A stretch of DNA of 35,895 nucleotides from Streptomyces rugosispiralis (GTDB taxonomy: Bacteria; Actinomycetota; Actinomycetes; Streptomycetales; Streptomycetaceae), in the NCBI RefSeq assembly GCF_024505145.1, contig NZ_JANIAA010000064.1, positions 1 through 35,895 of the forward strand, given 5' to 3'. Both the position numbers and the translations under genes were made by a program. This document shows, piece after piece, positions 14,773 through 23,310 of the stretch. Within the stretch, counting starts at the first letter, position 1; every line of letters begins with the position of its first letter. The notes beneath the pieces were generated by a model. The model did not search any database, had not been told where the DNA came from, and saw only the letters and a program-made list of their open reading frames with translations.

Positions 14773-16848
14773 TCAGGCGCCTATGTCGCCGCCGTCGCGC
14801 CGCCAGGCGCTGATCACGGACGGCCGGGTCAGCTTGCCCGGACCGTCGGGCCAGGTGGACGCGGGTTTCTCCACGCTCGCGCCGTCGATCTCGCCCGGGT
14901 GCTGCACGGCCACCAGCACCCGCCGGTCCTGCACGATCGGACCGCAGGTCTCGGCGCCGTTCGGCACGGTCAGGAACTGCTTGACCTCACCGCGGCGGCT
15001 GCCCGCCGTGGCCACGCCGAACAGCCCGTCGTGGTTGCCGAGCGCGTTGCCGTCGGTGGAGATCCACAGGTTGCCGTACGCGTCGAAGGTGATGTTGTCC
15101 GGGCAGGAGATCGGGCTGACCTGGTCCTTGGGGAAGCCGCCGAAGTAGGTGCTCGGGTCCTCGGGGTCGCCGCAGACCAGGAACAGCCGCCAGTTGAAGC
15201 GGGTGGAGCCCGCGTTGTTCCAGCGCTCGGTCAGCTCCAGGATCTGGCCGTGCTTGTTGCCGTTGCGCGGGTTCGCCTCGTCGGCGGGGGCCTTGCCCTC
15301 CTTGCCGCGGTCGGTGTTGTTGGTCAGCGCGATGTAGACGCGGCCGGTGCGCGGGCTCGGCTCGACGTCCTCGGGGCGGTCCATCTTCGTCGCGCCCGCC
15401 TTGTCGGCGGCGATGCGGGTGAAGACGTAGACCTCCTCGGCGGTCATGCCCTCCACGAAGGAGCGGTCGCCGCAGGCCAGCGGGATCCACTCGCCGGCGC
15501 CGTCGAACTCGCCGTCCGCGGGGAGCTTTCCGGAGCCGTCGATCTCGGCGGACGGGCTGTCACCGGTGAACTTGGCGACGTACAGCGTGCCCTCGTCCAG
15601 CAGCGTGCGGTTGTGCTCGCGGGCGATGCGGCTGTTGCCCTTCATCATCCGCTTGGCGGAGACGAACTTGTAGAAGTAGTCGAACTTCTCGTCGTCGCCC
15701 ATGTAGAGGACCGGACGGCCATCGGTGGTCAGCCGGGGCTCGGCGGCCTCGTGCTTGAAGCGGCCCAGCGCGGTGAGCTTGCGCGGGGTGGACTCGGGGT
15801 CGAACGGGTCGATCTCGATCACCCAGCCGAAGCGGTTGGTCTCGTTCGGCTCCTTGGCCACGTCGAAACGGTCGTCGAACCGTTCCCACTTGCGCTCGGA
15901 GGCGGCGCCGGTGATGCCGTACCGCTTGAGGCGGGCCGCGGTGGCCGGGTCGGTGACCGAACCGCCATTGGCGAAGTACTGGTTGAAGTTCTCCTCGCCG
16001 GAGAGCACCGTGCCCCACGGCGTGATGCCGCCGCCGCAGTTGTTCAGCGTGCCGAGGATCCGCTTGCCGGTCGGGTCGGCGGAGGTGCGCAGCAGCTCGC
16101 TGCCCGCCGCCGGGCCGGTGACCTCGAACGGAGTGGTCGCGGTGATACGGCGGTTGAGGCGGTGGCGGGACAGCGCGGTGAGCCGGCCGAGACCGCGCTC
16201 CTCGGCCGTCACGACCACGGACAGGCCGTGCGCGGCCCAGCCGATCTCGGCCTGCTCGCGGGTGGGGTTCGCCGGGTCGTACCCGGCGAACATCAGCACC
16301 TCGTCGGTGTACTCGTGGTTGACCACGAGCAGCTGATGGTCGCGCTCGCCGGGGACGTCCAGGACCGCCATGTAGTCGTTGTTGTAACCGAACTGGCCCG
16401 CCTGGGCCTTGGCGCTCTGCTTGTCCGGGTCGAACGCGGGCGCGCCACGCAGGATCGGGTCGCCCCAGCGGATCACCACGTTCTGGTCGTGGCCGTCGGC
16501 GACGACCACGGTGTCCTCGGTGTTGGGGGCGACGGGCGCGAAGCGGAGGCCGCGGGCGGCCTTGCCCGTCGCGGCGGCCTTGTGCTCCGCGGCGGCACCG
16601 CCCGTCGCTGCGGACGCCTGCGGCGCCCGCTCCACCGCCACGGCACCGGTCGCGGCCGCCACGGTCACCACGGCACCGGCCCGCAGCAGGGCACGACGCG
16701 AGGCGGCACCGGCGATGACATCGCCCACGTATGCGTTGTCGCTGGTGTTCGGCGTCTCGTGAAGGCAGGCGTCGCCACAGCGGTACCGGCACGTCAGCGC
16801 GGAACGACCGCCCGGGTGTGAGCTGATGAGCGGCAGGAGGTTGCGCAC
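14773..16848 (-). CDS. phoX: PhoX-family alkaline phosphatase (DUF839), Tat-exported
   Basis: A 691-residue secreted protein. GTG 16848 is chosen because GGAGGGG lies 5 bases upstream; an ATG at 16899 keeps the frame open but lacks this. The leader is long: a Cys motif (C20, C24, C28) and NTSDNAYVGD precede the twin-arginine signal SRRALLRAG (R51-R52) and a hydrophobic Ala/Val stretch. The mature domain has the PhoX beta-propeller sequences (NDYMAVLDV, VVNHEYTDE, NNCGGGITPWGTVLSGEENF, MDRPEDVEPSP, SPISCPDNITFDAYGNLWIS). PhoX enzymes hydrolyse phosphate monoesters with Fe and Ca cofactors outside the cell. A PHO-box-like direct repeat lies about 140 bp upstream, which supports phosphate-starvation control. 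Weaker alternative: a related DUF839 hydrolase of unknown substrate. Confidence 0.88.
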   Translation of the reverse strand: MRNLLPLISSHPGGRSALTCRYRCGDACLHETPNTSDNAYVGDVIAGAASRRALLRAGAVVTVAAATGAVAVERAPQASAATGGAAAEHKAAATGKAARGLRFAPVAPNTEDTVVVADGHDQNVVIRWGDPILRGAPAFDPDKQSAKAQAGQFGYNNDYMAVLDVPGERDHQLLVVNHEYTDEVLMFAGYDPANPTREQAEIGWAAHGLSVVVTAEERGLGRLTALSRHRLNRRITATTPFEVTGPAAGSELLRTSADPTGKRILGTLNNCGGGITPWGTVLSGEENFNQYFANGGSVTDPATAARLKRYGITGAASERKWERFDDRFDVAKEPNETNRFGWVIEIDPFDPESTPRKLTALGRFKHEAAEPRLTTDGRPVLYMGDDEKFDYFYKFVSAKRMMKGNSRIAREHNRTLLDEGTLYVAKFTGDSPSAEIDGSGKLPADGEFDGAGEWIPLACGDRSFVEGMTAEEVYVFTRIAADKAGATKMDRPEDVEPSPRTGRVYIALTNNTDRGKEGKAPADEANPRNGNKHGQILELTERWNNAGSTRFNWRLFLVCGDPEDPSTYFGGFPKDQVSPISCPDNITFDAYGNLWISTDGNALGNHDGLFGVATAGSRRGEVKQFLTVPNGAETCGPIVQDRRVLVAVQHPGEIDGASVEKPASTWPDGPGKLTRPSVISAWRRDGGDIGA

Positions 16849-16986
16849 GTCTTCCCCTCCGTAAGGGTGTTCACGTATGGGCTTCGCCGGGTCCCGCATG
16901 GGAGTACGCCGACGCGGTCCGGGCCGACATGACGTCGGGATCCTTTGGCGGCGAAGCTATGGGCGTAGAACCGCATGGTGGCGACG

Positions 16987-17008
16987 AACGCCTGAACCAG
17001 AGGTGAAC
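16987..17008 (-). promoter_or_regulatory. PHO box (two 11-bp direct repeat units) upstream of phoX
   Basis: On the minus strand, units GTTCACCTCTG (17008-16998) and GTTCAGGCGTT (16997-16987) repeat GTTCA exactly 11 bases apart. This is the arrangement of Streptomyces PhoP binding sites. The orientation is towards the PhoX gene; the divergent VWA gene starts about 110 bp away on the other side. Confidence 0.65.
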
Positions 17009-17118
17009 GAAGCGCGAGCGGAATCGGCGGAAGAGGGCCGCCGAATGGCCCGCTAGCCTTTCGGCACCACGGACATGCACCGCCATGCACCGCACTCGAC
17101 ACGTGAGAGGTATCTCCC

Positions 17119-19368
17119 ATGGGCATACGGGACCTACTGCGCAAAGTTTTCGGCCGCTCCCGAACCACGGGGGTGGACGAATCTTCCGCTGCGCCGGAGG
17201 CTGCGGTTGTCCGGGACCCCCAACCGGAGTCGGCGAAGCGGGGGTCGGCGAAGCGGGGGTCGGCGGAGCCGACGGTGGACCAGAAGGCTGAGGGGAAGCC
17301 CGAGTCGGAGGCCAAGCCCGAGCGTGCGGCGGAGCCTGCGTCTGAGCCGAAGGCTGAGCGGGAGCCCGAGCCGACCGCGGAGGCGGACGCGGACGCGAAC
17401 ACGGACACGGACACGGCGCCCCCGGCACAGGACTCGCGGGACTCGCAGGACTCCCGGGACTCGCGGGACTCGCGGGACGACGAGTCCGGGCACGACCCGG
17501 CCCTGTCCGCCCCGCTGAAGTCCCTCGACGAGATCCTGAAGTCCCCCGCGCACGAGGACACGTCAACGGCCGACGAGGAGAAGCCGGTTGAGGCGGCGGC
17601 ACCGGCCGCCGCCGAGCCGAAGCCGGAGCCGAAGGCGGACGAGCCCAAGCCCGCCGCCGAGGCAGAGACCACGGCCGAGCCCGACGCTGACGCCCCCACG
17701 GCTACGGCTGATGACGACGCCGCGGCCCCCGCCGCAGCCGACGTCGAACCGGCGGCCGAGGCGGAGCCCGAGGCGAAGGCGGAGCCCGAGGCGAAGGCGG
17801 AGCCCGCCGCCGATGCGTCGGCCGCGGAGGCGACGGCTGGCGAGGCTGACGACGAGTCCAAGGCCGAGGTTACGGAGACCCCCGCACCGGAGCCCGCTGC
17901 CGCGCCCGAGTCCACGGCCAAGGCCGAGCCCGAAGCTGAGGCAGCAGAAACCGCCGAGCCCAAGGCTGAGGCACCCACAGAGGCTGACGCCAACACCACG
18001 GCGGCCCCGGTGGCGGAGGCGAGTGCCAACGCCGAGGCAGAGGCCGAGGCAGAGGCCGAGGCCGACGACGACGTCACCCCCACAGCCGACGAGCCCGCCA
18101 AGACGAACGCTGAACCCGCAGCCGCGAGCGACGCCGAGCCCAAGGCCGCAGCCGAACCGAAGGCCGACACCGAGCCCACAGCCGCAAGCGACCCTGCGCC
18201 CGCAGCCGACGCCGACGCCGATGCCGCGCCCAAGGCTGACGCCGAGCCCGAAGCCGCGAGTGCCCCCGCGCCCGAAGCCGACGACGAGCCCAAGGCCGAC
18301 GGCAACGCCGACGAGCCCGCCAAGACGAAGGCCGAACCCGCAGCCGCAAGCGACCCCGCGCCCAAGGCCGACGCCGAGGCGGAGGCAGAGGCCGACGACG
18401 CCGCCGCCCCCACAGCCGACGAGCCCGTCAAGACGAACGCCGAACCCGCAGCCGAACCGAAGGCCGACGCCGAACCCAAGGCCGCAGCCAAGCCCGAAGC
18501 CGACGCCGAACCCACAGCCGCAAGCGACCCCGCGCCCGAGGCCGACGCCGCGCCCGCGCCCGAGGCCGACGCCGCGCCCGCGCCCGTGGCGGCCGCCGCC
18601 GCCACCGCCACCGCCGACGCATCCACGACCGCCGCCAAGGCCAACGCGACCGCCGCCGCCATCCCCCTCGCCGATCTCACGTCGCGGGCGCCTGGGCTGG
18701 TCGGGTCGTATGGCGCGGCCGGGGAGGCCGTTCAGGAGAGTGGGCTGGGCGGGCAGCGGGCGGTCGTCTACCTCGTGCTGGACCGGTCCGGGTCCATGCG
18801 GGGGTACTTCAAGGACGGCACCGTGTCGCACCTCGCCGAGCAGGCGCTCGCCCTGTCCGCGCAGCTCGACACCAGCGGCACCGTGCCCGTCGTGTTCTTC
18901 TCCACCGACGTCGACGGCACCGCCGACCTCGAACTGGACAACCACGCCGGCCGCATCGAGGAGCTGCACGGCTCGCTCGGGCACATGGGGCGGGCGAACT
19001 ACCACACCGCCGTCAACGCCGTCATCGAGCACTACAAGGCGTCCGGCACCACCGACCCCGCGTTCGTGATCTTCCAGACGGACGGCGCGCCCACCACCAA
19101 GACCGCCGCCGAGAAGGCGCTGTGCGAGGCGGCGGGGCTGCCGCTGTTCTGGCAGTTCCTGGCGTTCGGGGACCCGGAGGCGAAGGGGTTCGACTTCCTG
19201 CGGAAGCTGGACACCTCGCCCGCCCTCGCCGTCCCCGAGAAGCGGGCGGTCGACAACACCGGCTTCTTCCACGCCGGGCTCGACCCCCGTACGGTCGCCG
19301 ACGCCGAGCTGTACCGGGAGCTGCTGAAGAAGTTCCCGGGCTGGCTGGCCGCCCGCGCGCGGGGCTGA
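17119..19368 (+). CDS. VWA-domain protein with a very long acidic Ala/Glu/Pro linker
   Basis: A 749-residue protein. The first 14 residues (MGIRDLLRKVFGRS) form a basic amphipathic helix. A conserved-looking short motif, SLDEILKS, lies near residue 136. From about 155 to 525 the chain is almost only Ala, Glu, Pro, Asp, Lys and Thr, with imperfect repeats. Residues about 547-740 are a von Willebrand A domain: MIDAS DRSGS (D555, S557, S559) and FQTDGAPT. The VWA part resembles the cytoplasmic VWA proteins found with TerD-family (tellurite/metal stress) genes in Streptomyces, where they are thought to be scaffolds for metal-dependent complexes. No signal peptide is visible, so it is probably cytoplasmic. 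GAGAGG precedes the ATG. Related Streptomyces proteins usually have shorter linkers, an inference from memory. Confidence 0.82.
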   Translation: MGIRDLLRKVFGRSRTTGVDESSAAPEAAVVRDPQPESAKRGSAKRGSAEPTVDQKAEGKPESEAKPERAAEPASEPKAEREPEPTAEADADANTDTDTAPPAQDSRDSQDSRDSRDSRDDESGHDPALSAPLKSLDEILKSPAHEDTSTADEEKPVEAAAPAAAEPKPEPKADEPKPAAEAETTAEPDADAPTATADDDAAAPAAADVEPAAEAEPEAKAEPEAKAEPAADASAAEATAGEADDESKAEVTETPAPEPAAAPESTAKAEPEAEAAETAEPKAEAPTEADANTTAAPVAEASANAEAEAEAEAEADDDVTPTADEPAKTNAEPAAASDAEPKAAAEPKADTEPTAASDPAPAADADADAAPKADAEPEAASAPAPEADDEPKADGNADEPAKTKAEPAAASDPAPKADAEAEAEADDAAAPTADEPVKTNAEPAAEPKADAEPKAAAKPEADAEPTAASDPAPEADAAPAPEADAAPAPVAAAAATATADASTTAAKANATAAAIPLADLTSRAPGLVGSYGAAGEAVQESGLGGQRAVVYLVLDRSGSMRGYFKDGTVSHLAEQALALSAQLDTSGTVPVVFFSTDVDGTADLELDNHAGRIEELHGSLGHMGRANYHTAVNAVIEHYKASGTTDPAFVIFQTDGAPTTKTAAEKALCEAAGLPLFWQFLAFGDPEAKGFDFLRKLDTSPALAVPEKRAVDNTGFFHAGLDPRTVADAELYRELLKKFPGWLAARARG
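17230..17269 (+). repeat. 15-bp tandem repeat in the VWA gene
   Basis: Two identical 15-bp units (17230-17244 and 17245-17259, TCGGCGAAGCGGGGG) and a partial third encode SAKRGSAKRGSAEP near the N-terminus of the VWA protein. The length is a multiple of three, so copy-number change would keep the frame. Confidence 0.85.
18060..18600 (+). repeat. Degenerate repeats encoding the VWA protein linker
   Basis: The segment encodes three related blocks, each beginning ADEP(A/V)KT(N/K)AEPAA (near 18083, 18310 and 18415) and followed by runs of PKADAEP and TAASDPAPEAD. The DNA is almost purely GCC/GAC/GAG/CCC/AAG codons. The pattern suggests growth by slippage or unequal recombination. Confidence 0.7.
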
Positions 19369-19388
19369 CGAGCGACCTCACCCAGCCA

Positions 19389-19405
19389 GGCGCCGCACCG
19401 GCGCC
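19389..19405. terminator. Possible hairpin after the VWA gene
   Basis: GGCGCC (19389-19394) and GGCGCC (19400-19405) can pair around a 5-nt loop, about 20 bp past the VWA stop. The stem is short and lacks a U-tract. The rest of the 158-bp gap up to metG must hold the metG promoter; TACGAT near 19462 is a possible -10. Confidence 0.35.
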
Positions 19406-19526
19406 ACCCCGGGGGTCATCCGTCGCGGAAAAACGCCGCGCGGGTGGCCCCCGTCGCTCGGATACGATATGGGCGGCTCAGCAGAGCGAATTGTCACTTG
19501 CCGTATCGACTCGGGAGCAGCCTGCA

Positions 19527-21281
19527 ATGGCTCGACACCTCATCACCAGCGCCCTTCCCTACATCAACGGGATCAAGCACCTGGGCAACATGGTGGGGTC
19601 CATGCTCCCGGCCGACGTCTACTCCCGCTATATGCGCCAGCGCGGCCATGACGTCCTCTACATCTGCGCCACCGATGAGCACGGCACCCCCGCCGAGCTG
19701 GCCGCCAAGGAGGCCGGGCTGCCGGTCGACGAGTTCTGCGCCCAGCAGCACGAGGCGCAGAAGGCGATCTACGACGGCTTCGGGCTGGCCTTCGACTACT
19801 TCGGCCGCAGCTCCTCCGCGCAGAACGTGCAGATCACCCAGACGATCGCGCGTGAGCTCAAGGCGAACGGCTTCATCGAGGAGCGCTCGATCCGCCAGGT
19901 GTACTCCAACGCCGACGGCCGCTTCCTCCCCGACCGCTACATCGAGGGCACCTGCCCGCACTGCGGCTACGACCGGGCCCGCGGCGACCAGTGCGAGAAC
20001 TGCACCCGCGTGCTCGACCCGACCGATCTGATCGACGCCCGCTCCGCGATCAGCGGCAGCAGCGATCTGGAGGTCCGGGAGACCAAGCACCTCTTCCTCC
20101 TCCAGTCCAAGCTGGCGGACGAGGTCGCCGCCTGGGTCGACGAGCACGGCAAGGACTGGCCGACGCTGGCCTCCTCGATCGCCCGCAAGTGGCTGAACGA
20201 GGGGCTCCAGGACCGGGCGATCACCCGTGACCTGGACTGGGGCGTGCCGGTGCCGGCCGACACCTGGCCGGAGCTGGCGGCCGAGGGCAAGGTCTTCTAC
20301 GTCTGGTTCGACGCCCCGATCGAGTACATCGGAGCGACGAAGGAGTGGGCGGACCAGGACCCGGCGAACCGCGACTGGAAGTCGTGGTGGTACGACGTGG
20401 ACCGGACGGTCCGCTACACGGAGTTCATGGCCAAGGACAACGTCCCGTTCCACACGGTGATGTTCCCGGCCACCCTCCTGGGCACCCGGGACGTCTGGAA
20501 GAAGGTCGACTACGTCAAGGCGTTCAACTGGCTGACGTACTACGGCGGGAAGTTCTCCACCTCCGCCAAGCGCGGGGTGTTCACCGACGCCGCGCTCGAG
20601 GTGCTGCCCGCCGACTACTGGCGCTACTTCCTGATGGCGAACGCCCCGGAGTCCGACGACACCTCCTTCACCTGGGAGCACTTCACCGCCACCGTCAACA
20701 AGGACCTGGCCGACACCCTTGGCAACTTCGTCAACCGCGTGCTGTCCTTCTCGCGCAAGCGGTTCGGCGACGAGGTCCCGGCCGGGAAGGCCGCCGGGGA
20801 GGCGGAGCAGCGCCTGGGCGAGGAGATCGCGCGGCTGCTGACGGAGTACGAGGAGCACATGGACACGCTCCAGTTCCGCAAGGCCGCGGCGGCGCTGCGG
20901 GCCCTGTGGAGCGCGGGCAACTCCTACCTGGAGGAGAAGGCCCCCTGGCTGGAGATCAAGACCGACCAGGAGGCCGCGGCCCTCACCCTCCGTACGGCGA
21001 TGAACCTCATCCACCTCTACGCGATCGTCTCCGAGCCGTTCATCCCGGCCTCGGCGCGGGCCATGCGGTCGGCGTTCGCGCTGGGCGAGGACACCGCGAC
21101 CTGGGTCGGCCAGGAGGAGGCGAAGGCGCTGGCGTCGGTCCCGGCGGGCACGGCCTTCACCGTTCCCCCGGTGCTCTTCGCGAAGATCACCGAGGAGGAC
21201 CTGGAGTCCTACCGGCAGCGCTTCGGCGGCACGGAGGAGCCGACGGCACCCGAGGAGCCCACAGAGCCCAAAGCGAATTGA
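19527..21281 (+). CDS. metG: Methionyl-tRNA synthetase
   Basis: A 584-residue class I synthetase that charges tRNA-Met in the cytoplasm. The HIGH motif is HLGN, in PYINGIKHLGN. A single zinc knuckle has C143, C146, C156 and C159 (CPHC then CENC). The KMSKS loop reads KFSTS (K342-S346), so the second lysine is threonine. The helical anticodon-binding domain follows from about 400, with VNRVLSF. The acidic C-terminal tail (EEPTAPEEPTEP) is short, and there is no C-terminal tRNA-binding (EMAP-like) domain. ATG 19527 is preceded by GGGAGC. The frame is open further upstream, but the start is fixed by the conserved N-terminus RHLITSALPYING. A downstream regulator follows after 87 bp. Confidence 0.95.
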   Translation: MARHLITSALPYINGIKHLGNMVGSMLPADVYSRYMRQRGHDVLYICATDEHGTPAELAAKEAGLPVDEFCAQQHEAQKAIYDGFGLAFDYFGRSSSAQNVQITQTIARELKANGFIEERSIRQVYSNADGRFLPDRYIEGTCPHCGYDRARGDQCENCTRVLDPTDLIDARSAISGSSDLEVRETKHLFLLQSKLADEVAAWVDEHGKDWPTLASSIARKWLNEGLQDRAITRDLDWGVPVPADTWPELAAEGKVFYVWFDAPIEYIGATKEWADQDPANRDWKSWWYDVDRTVRYTEFMAKDNVPFHTVMFPATLLGTRDVWKKVDYVKAFNWLTYYGGKFSTSAKRGVFTDAALEVLPADYWRYFLMANAPESDDTSFTWEHFTATVNKDLADTLGNFVNRVLSFSRKRFGDEVPAGKAAGEAEQRLGEEIARLLTEYEEHMDTLQFRKAAAALRALWSAGNSYLEEKAPWLEIKTDQEAAALTLRTAMNLIHLYAIVSEPFIPASARAMRSAFALGEDTATWVGQEEAKALASVPAGTAFTVPPVLFAKITEEDLESYRQRFGGTEEPTAPEEPTEPKAN

Positions 21282-21368
21282 CGGCGGCGTCGATCGTTCG
21301 GCAACCGTACGTTTAGCCCGCTTGATGACCCTGTGGAGGCAACGTCCACCGGGAAGTCGAGGAACCCA

Positions 21369-21758
21369 GTGCCGGACCCATGTGTCACGGTGTCGGTCCA
21401 CGGCCCCGACCCGCTCGCGCGGGCCGGGGTCGTCCGTCATCTGCATCAGCAGCCCAGCGTCGAGCTGACGCGCCGGACCGGCACGGTGGCCGTCATGCTC
21501 GCCGAACGCCTCGACGCCCGCGCCGGGGCGGAGCTGCGCCACCTGGTGCGGGGCGGGCGGCAGCGGGTGGTCCTGGTCGCGGGCGAGCTGCGCGAGACGG
21601 AGCTGATGGCGGTGATGGAGTACGGCGTACGGGCCGTCTTATGGCAGCACCGGACCACCCCGAAACGTCTGCTGCGCGCCGTACACCGGGCCGCCCGCGC
21701 GGAGCGGGGCGAGCCGTGCGGCGTGGACCGGCGGCTGACCGAGTCCTTCCTCCAGTGA
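21369..21758 (+). CDS. Truncated response-regulator-like protein without its LuxR output domain
   Basis: A 129-residue protein. Residues 6-110 resemble the receiver-like domain of a Streptomyces response regulator family (VTVSVHGPDPLARAGVV, VVLVAGELRETELMAVMEYG, TPKRLLRAVHRAAR), but the phosphorylatable Asp pocket is poor. Such proteins normally continue for about 80 residues with a LuxR-type helix-turn-helix; here the frame stops in the linker after RRLTESFLQ, and no HTH is found in any frame downstream. The GTG at 21369 is chosen because of GAGG upstream; a GTG at 21333 would add 12 residues. Codon 91 is TTA (21639-21641), implying bldA dependence. The accessory island begins 21 bp after its stop, so the C-terminus may have been lost when the island arrived. 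Confidence 0.65.
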   Translation: MPDPCVTVSVHGPDPLARAGVVRHLHQQPSVELTRRTGTVAVMLAERLDARAGAELRHLVRGGRQRVVLVAGELRETELMAVMEYGVRAVLWQHRTTPKRLLRAVHRAARAERGEPCGVDRRLTESFLQ

Positions 21759-21779
21759 CCCCCGGGCTCCACTTGCTGG

Positions 21780-22091
21780 TCAGCGTCGATCCGACCTCGG
21801 CGTCTGCGGCCTTCTGTGCTTGCCACGACCGGATCCCAGCGGCCTCGGTCCCGACACTGGGGGCGGCGGCTCGTTGGACTCCGGGTAGAGGATGGCCTTC
21901 GCCTCGACCAGGTTGGAGGCGAACCCGTAAGGCTCCCAGGTGTACCCGTTCCACCGTTCGATTGCACGGGGCGAGTCCGGGTTCGTATGCGACCCCCTGG
22001 GCCGCTCGCCGGAGACGACAGGCACGGCACGAAGCCGACCGATCTTCGCGTCACGGCGCTCCGCCCATTCCGTCAGCGGTTCGTCGTCCAT
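21780..22091 (-). CDS. Small DUF6087-like protein at the end of the graspetide operon
   Basis: A 103-residue protein starting at ATG 22091. It has an acidic N-terminus (MDDEPLTEWAERRDAKIGRL), then PRGSHTNPDSPRAIERWNGYTWEPYG, a pattern I recall from the Streptomyces DUF6087 family, whose genes often neighbour ATP-grasp peptide clusters. The central RWNGYTWEP segment looks like a small beta domain. The C-terminus is Pro/Arg-rich and probably disordered. It starts 31 bp past the tgmC stop on the same strand and is probably cotranscribed. No enzymatic motif is seen. It might be an accessory or immunity factor, or only a passenger; the sequence does not decide. Confidence 0.6.
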   Translation of the reverse strand: MDDEPLTEWAERRDAKIGRLRAVPVVSGERPRGSHTNPDSPRAIERWNGYTWEPYGFASNLVEAKAILYPESNEPPPPVSGPRPLGSGRGKHRRPQTPRSDRR

Positions 22092-22122
22092 CCTGTCGTC
22101 CCTCGGATCAATGGTGGCTGTA

Positions 22123-23310
22123 TCAGGAGGGTAGCGGCCACCGGGGGCCGTTCGGACTTCCGAGCCAGACCATCTGCGCATCGTGGGAGACCGTCACACC
22201 AAACGCAGAGCTGTTCGGCGACCCGTACTCCTGCCAGGTGGAAACAGCTGATTCCACCGCATCCCAGAGGCGGCGCGAGCCACCCTGGCGAACCTGCCAG
22301 GCGCTGTCGGATGGAGTGAGGACAGCGAAGGAGTCGGTGACGCTGTCCAACACGAATGTGCTCACTGGGCCGCCATCGACCGACATGGAGAAGAAGCGGG
22401 CGTCCGGCGCCGCGAGCTGCGTCATAAAGGCGGGGCCGGTACGGGTGAGGATTTCGGGACCGTACTCGGCCTCCCGCTTCGTGCCGTCTTCGGGGCCCGG
22501 GATCATGCCGAGGTTCTCGGGCGCGTCCTGTTGGCGAGCGATCATGAAGCTCGGGTCGTCCTCGCTGAACCACCCGCTCGCACTGTCCCCGGTCACGACC
22601 AGCTTGACGAGTCCAAGAGAGCGCATCCAGCCGCGAAGGGTAGTGAGGATGACGCCGCCTGGCCGCACCTGCTCCAGCCAGGCCGGAGGGATGTTCCGCA
22701 GGCCGCACGTGGCGATCAGTCGGTCATACGGTGCGCCCTCGGGTTCCCCAGCACGGCCGTCCGCCACGAGCAGACGGGGGGTCCAGCCGCACTGGTGGAG
22801 GGCCTCGCGAGCCCGCCGCGCCACTCCCTCGTCCGTCTCGATGGAGGTCACAGCCTCATCGCCGAGCCGGTGGCACATCAGCGCCGTCGAATAGCCGGTT
22901 CCCGTACCGATTTCCAGCACGGTCATGCCGTCCTGTACACCCAGGTCTTGGAGAATCCGGACGACGAGGCTTGGGAGCGTGGACGACGAAGTGGGAGTGG
23001 AGTTGCTGATCGGCTGCGGGTCGCTCCAGTCGATGTCCCGGCCCTCGAACTGCGTCATCCATGTCTCGTCGGTATAGACGAGCCGGAGCCATTCCTCCTG
23101 GCCGACAATCTCTGGCGTGATCGGCTCCCACGTGGTGAGGCCAGGATCGTCGCTCTCGCGATAGAACCGTGGAACGAACACGTGACGAGGCACGGTCTCG
23201 ATGGCCGCCCGCCACTGAGGCGACCGCAGCAAGCGGTTCTCCTCAAGCCGGTCTGCGAGCTGTCGACGGAGGTCAGCCGCGGTTGCCGCGATGCCGGGCT
23301 CAGCGGTCAC
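22123..23310 (-). CDS. tgmC: Graspetide-associated PIMT-like methyltransferase (TgmC)
   Basis: A 395-residue SAM-dependent methyltransferase related to protein L-isoaspartate O-methyltransferase. PRHVFVP (41-47) is the PIMT N-terminal signature. A Ser/Thr-rich loop (STPTSSSTLPS, 104-114) sits where PIMT has its substrate loop. Motif I is VLEIGTGTGYS (131-141), and LLVADGRAGEPEGAPYDRLI provides the later SAM-binding motifs. A C-terminal extension of about 160 residues is absent from true PIMT and typical of the ATP-grasp-associated group. Characterised relatives methylate an Asp side chain of the crosslinked peptide, which can collapse to an aspartimide. The GTG start at 23310 overlaps the 3' end of tgmB by 11 bp, so translation is coupled. 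Confidence 0.9.
   Translation of the reverse strand: MTAEPGIAATAADLRRQLADRLEENRLLRSPQWRAAIETVPRHVFVPRFYRESDDPGLTTWEPITPEIVGQEEWLRLVYTDETWMTQFEGRDIDWSDPQPISNSTPTSSSTLPSLVVRILQDLGVQDGMTVLEIGTGTGYSTALMCHRLGDEAVTSIETDEGVARRAREALHQCGWTPRLLVADGRAGEPEGAPYDRLIATCGLRNIPPAWLEQVRPGGVILTTLRGWMRSLGLVKLVVTGDSASGWFSEDDPSFMIARQQDAPENLGMIPGPEDGTKREAEYGPEILTRTGPAFMTQLAAPDARFFSMSVDGGPVSTFVLDSVTDSFAVLTPSDSAWQVRQGGSRRLWDAVESAVSTWQEYGSPNSSAFGVTVSHDAQMVWLGSPNGPRWPLPS

Noticed and set aside
16794..18680. Long minus-strand open frame (about 628 codons, Ala/Ser-rich)
   Set aside because: It is the complement of the repetitive GCC/GAG-rich linker of the VWA gene. The protein is only Ser/Ala/Gly with no domain, and it covers the PhoX start region.
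17563..19272. Minus-strand Gly/Leu/Arg-rich open frame over the VWA gene
   Set aside because: Another shadow of the same low-complexity DNA; no start with ribosome binding site and no recognisable motif.
19494..21542. Minus-strand open frame covering metG
   Set aside because: Shadow of metG in very GC-rich DNA; metG has every expected motif and the correct third-position GC bias.
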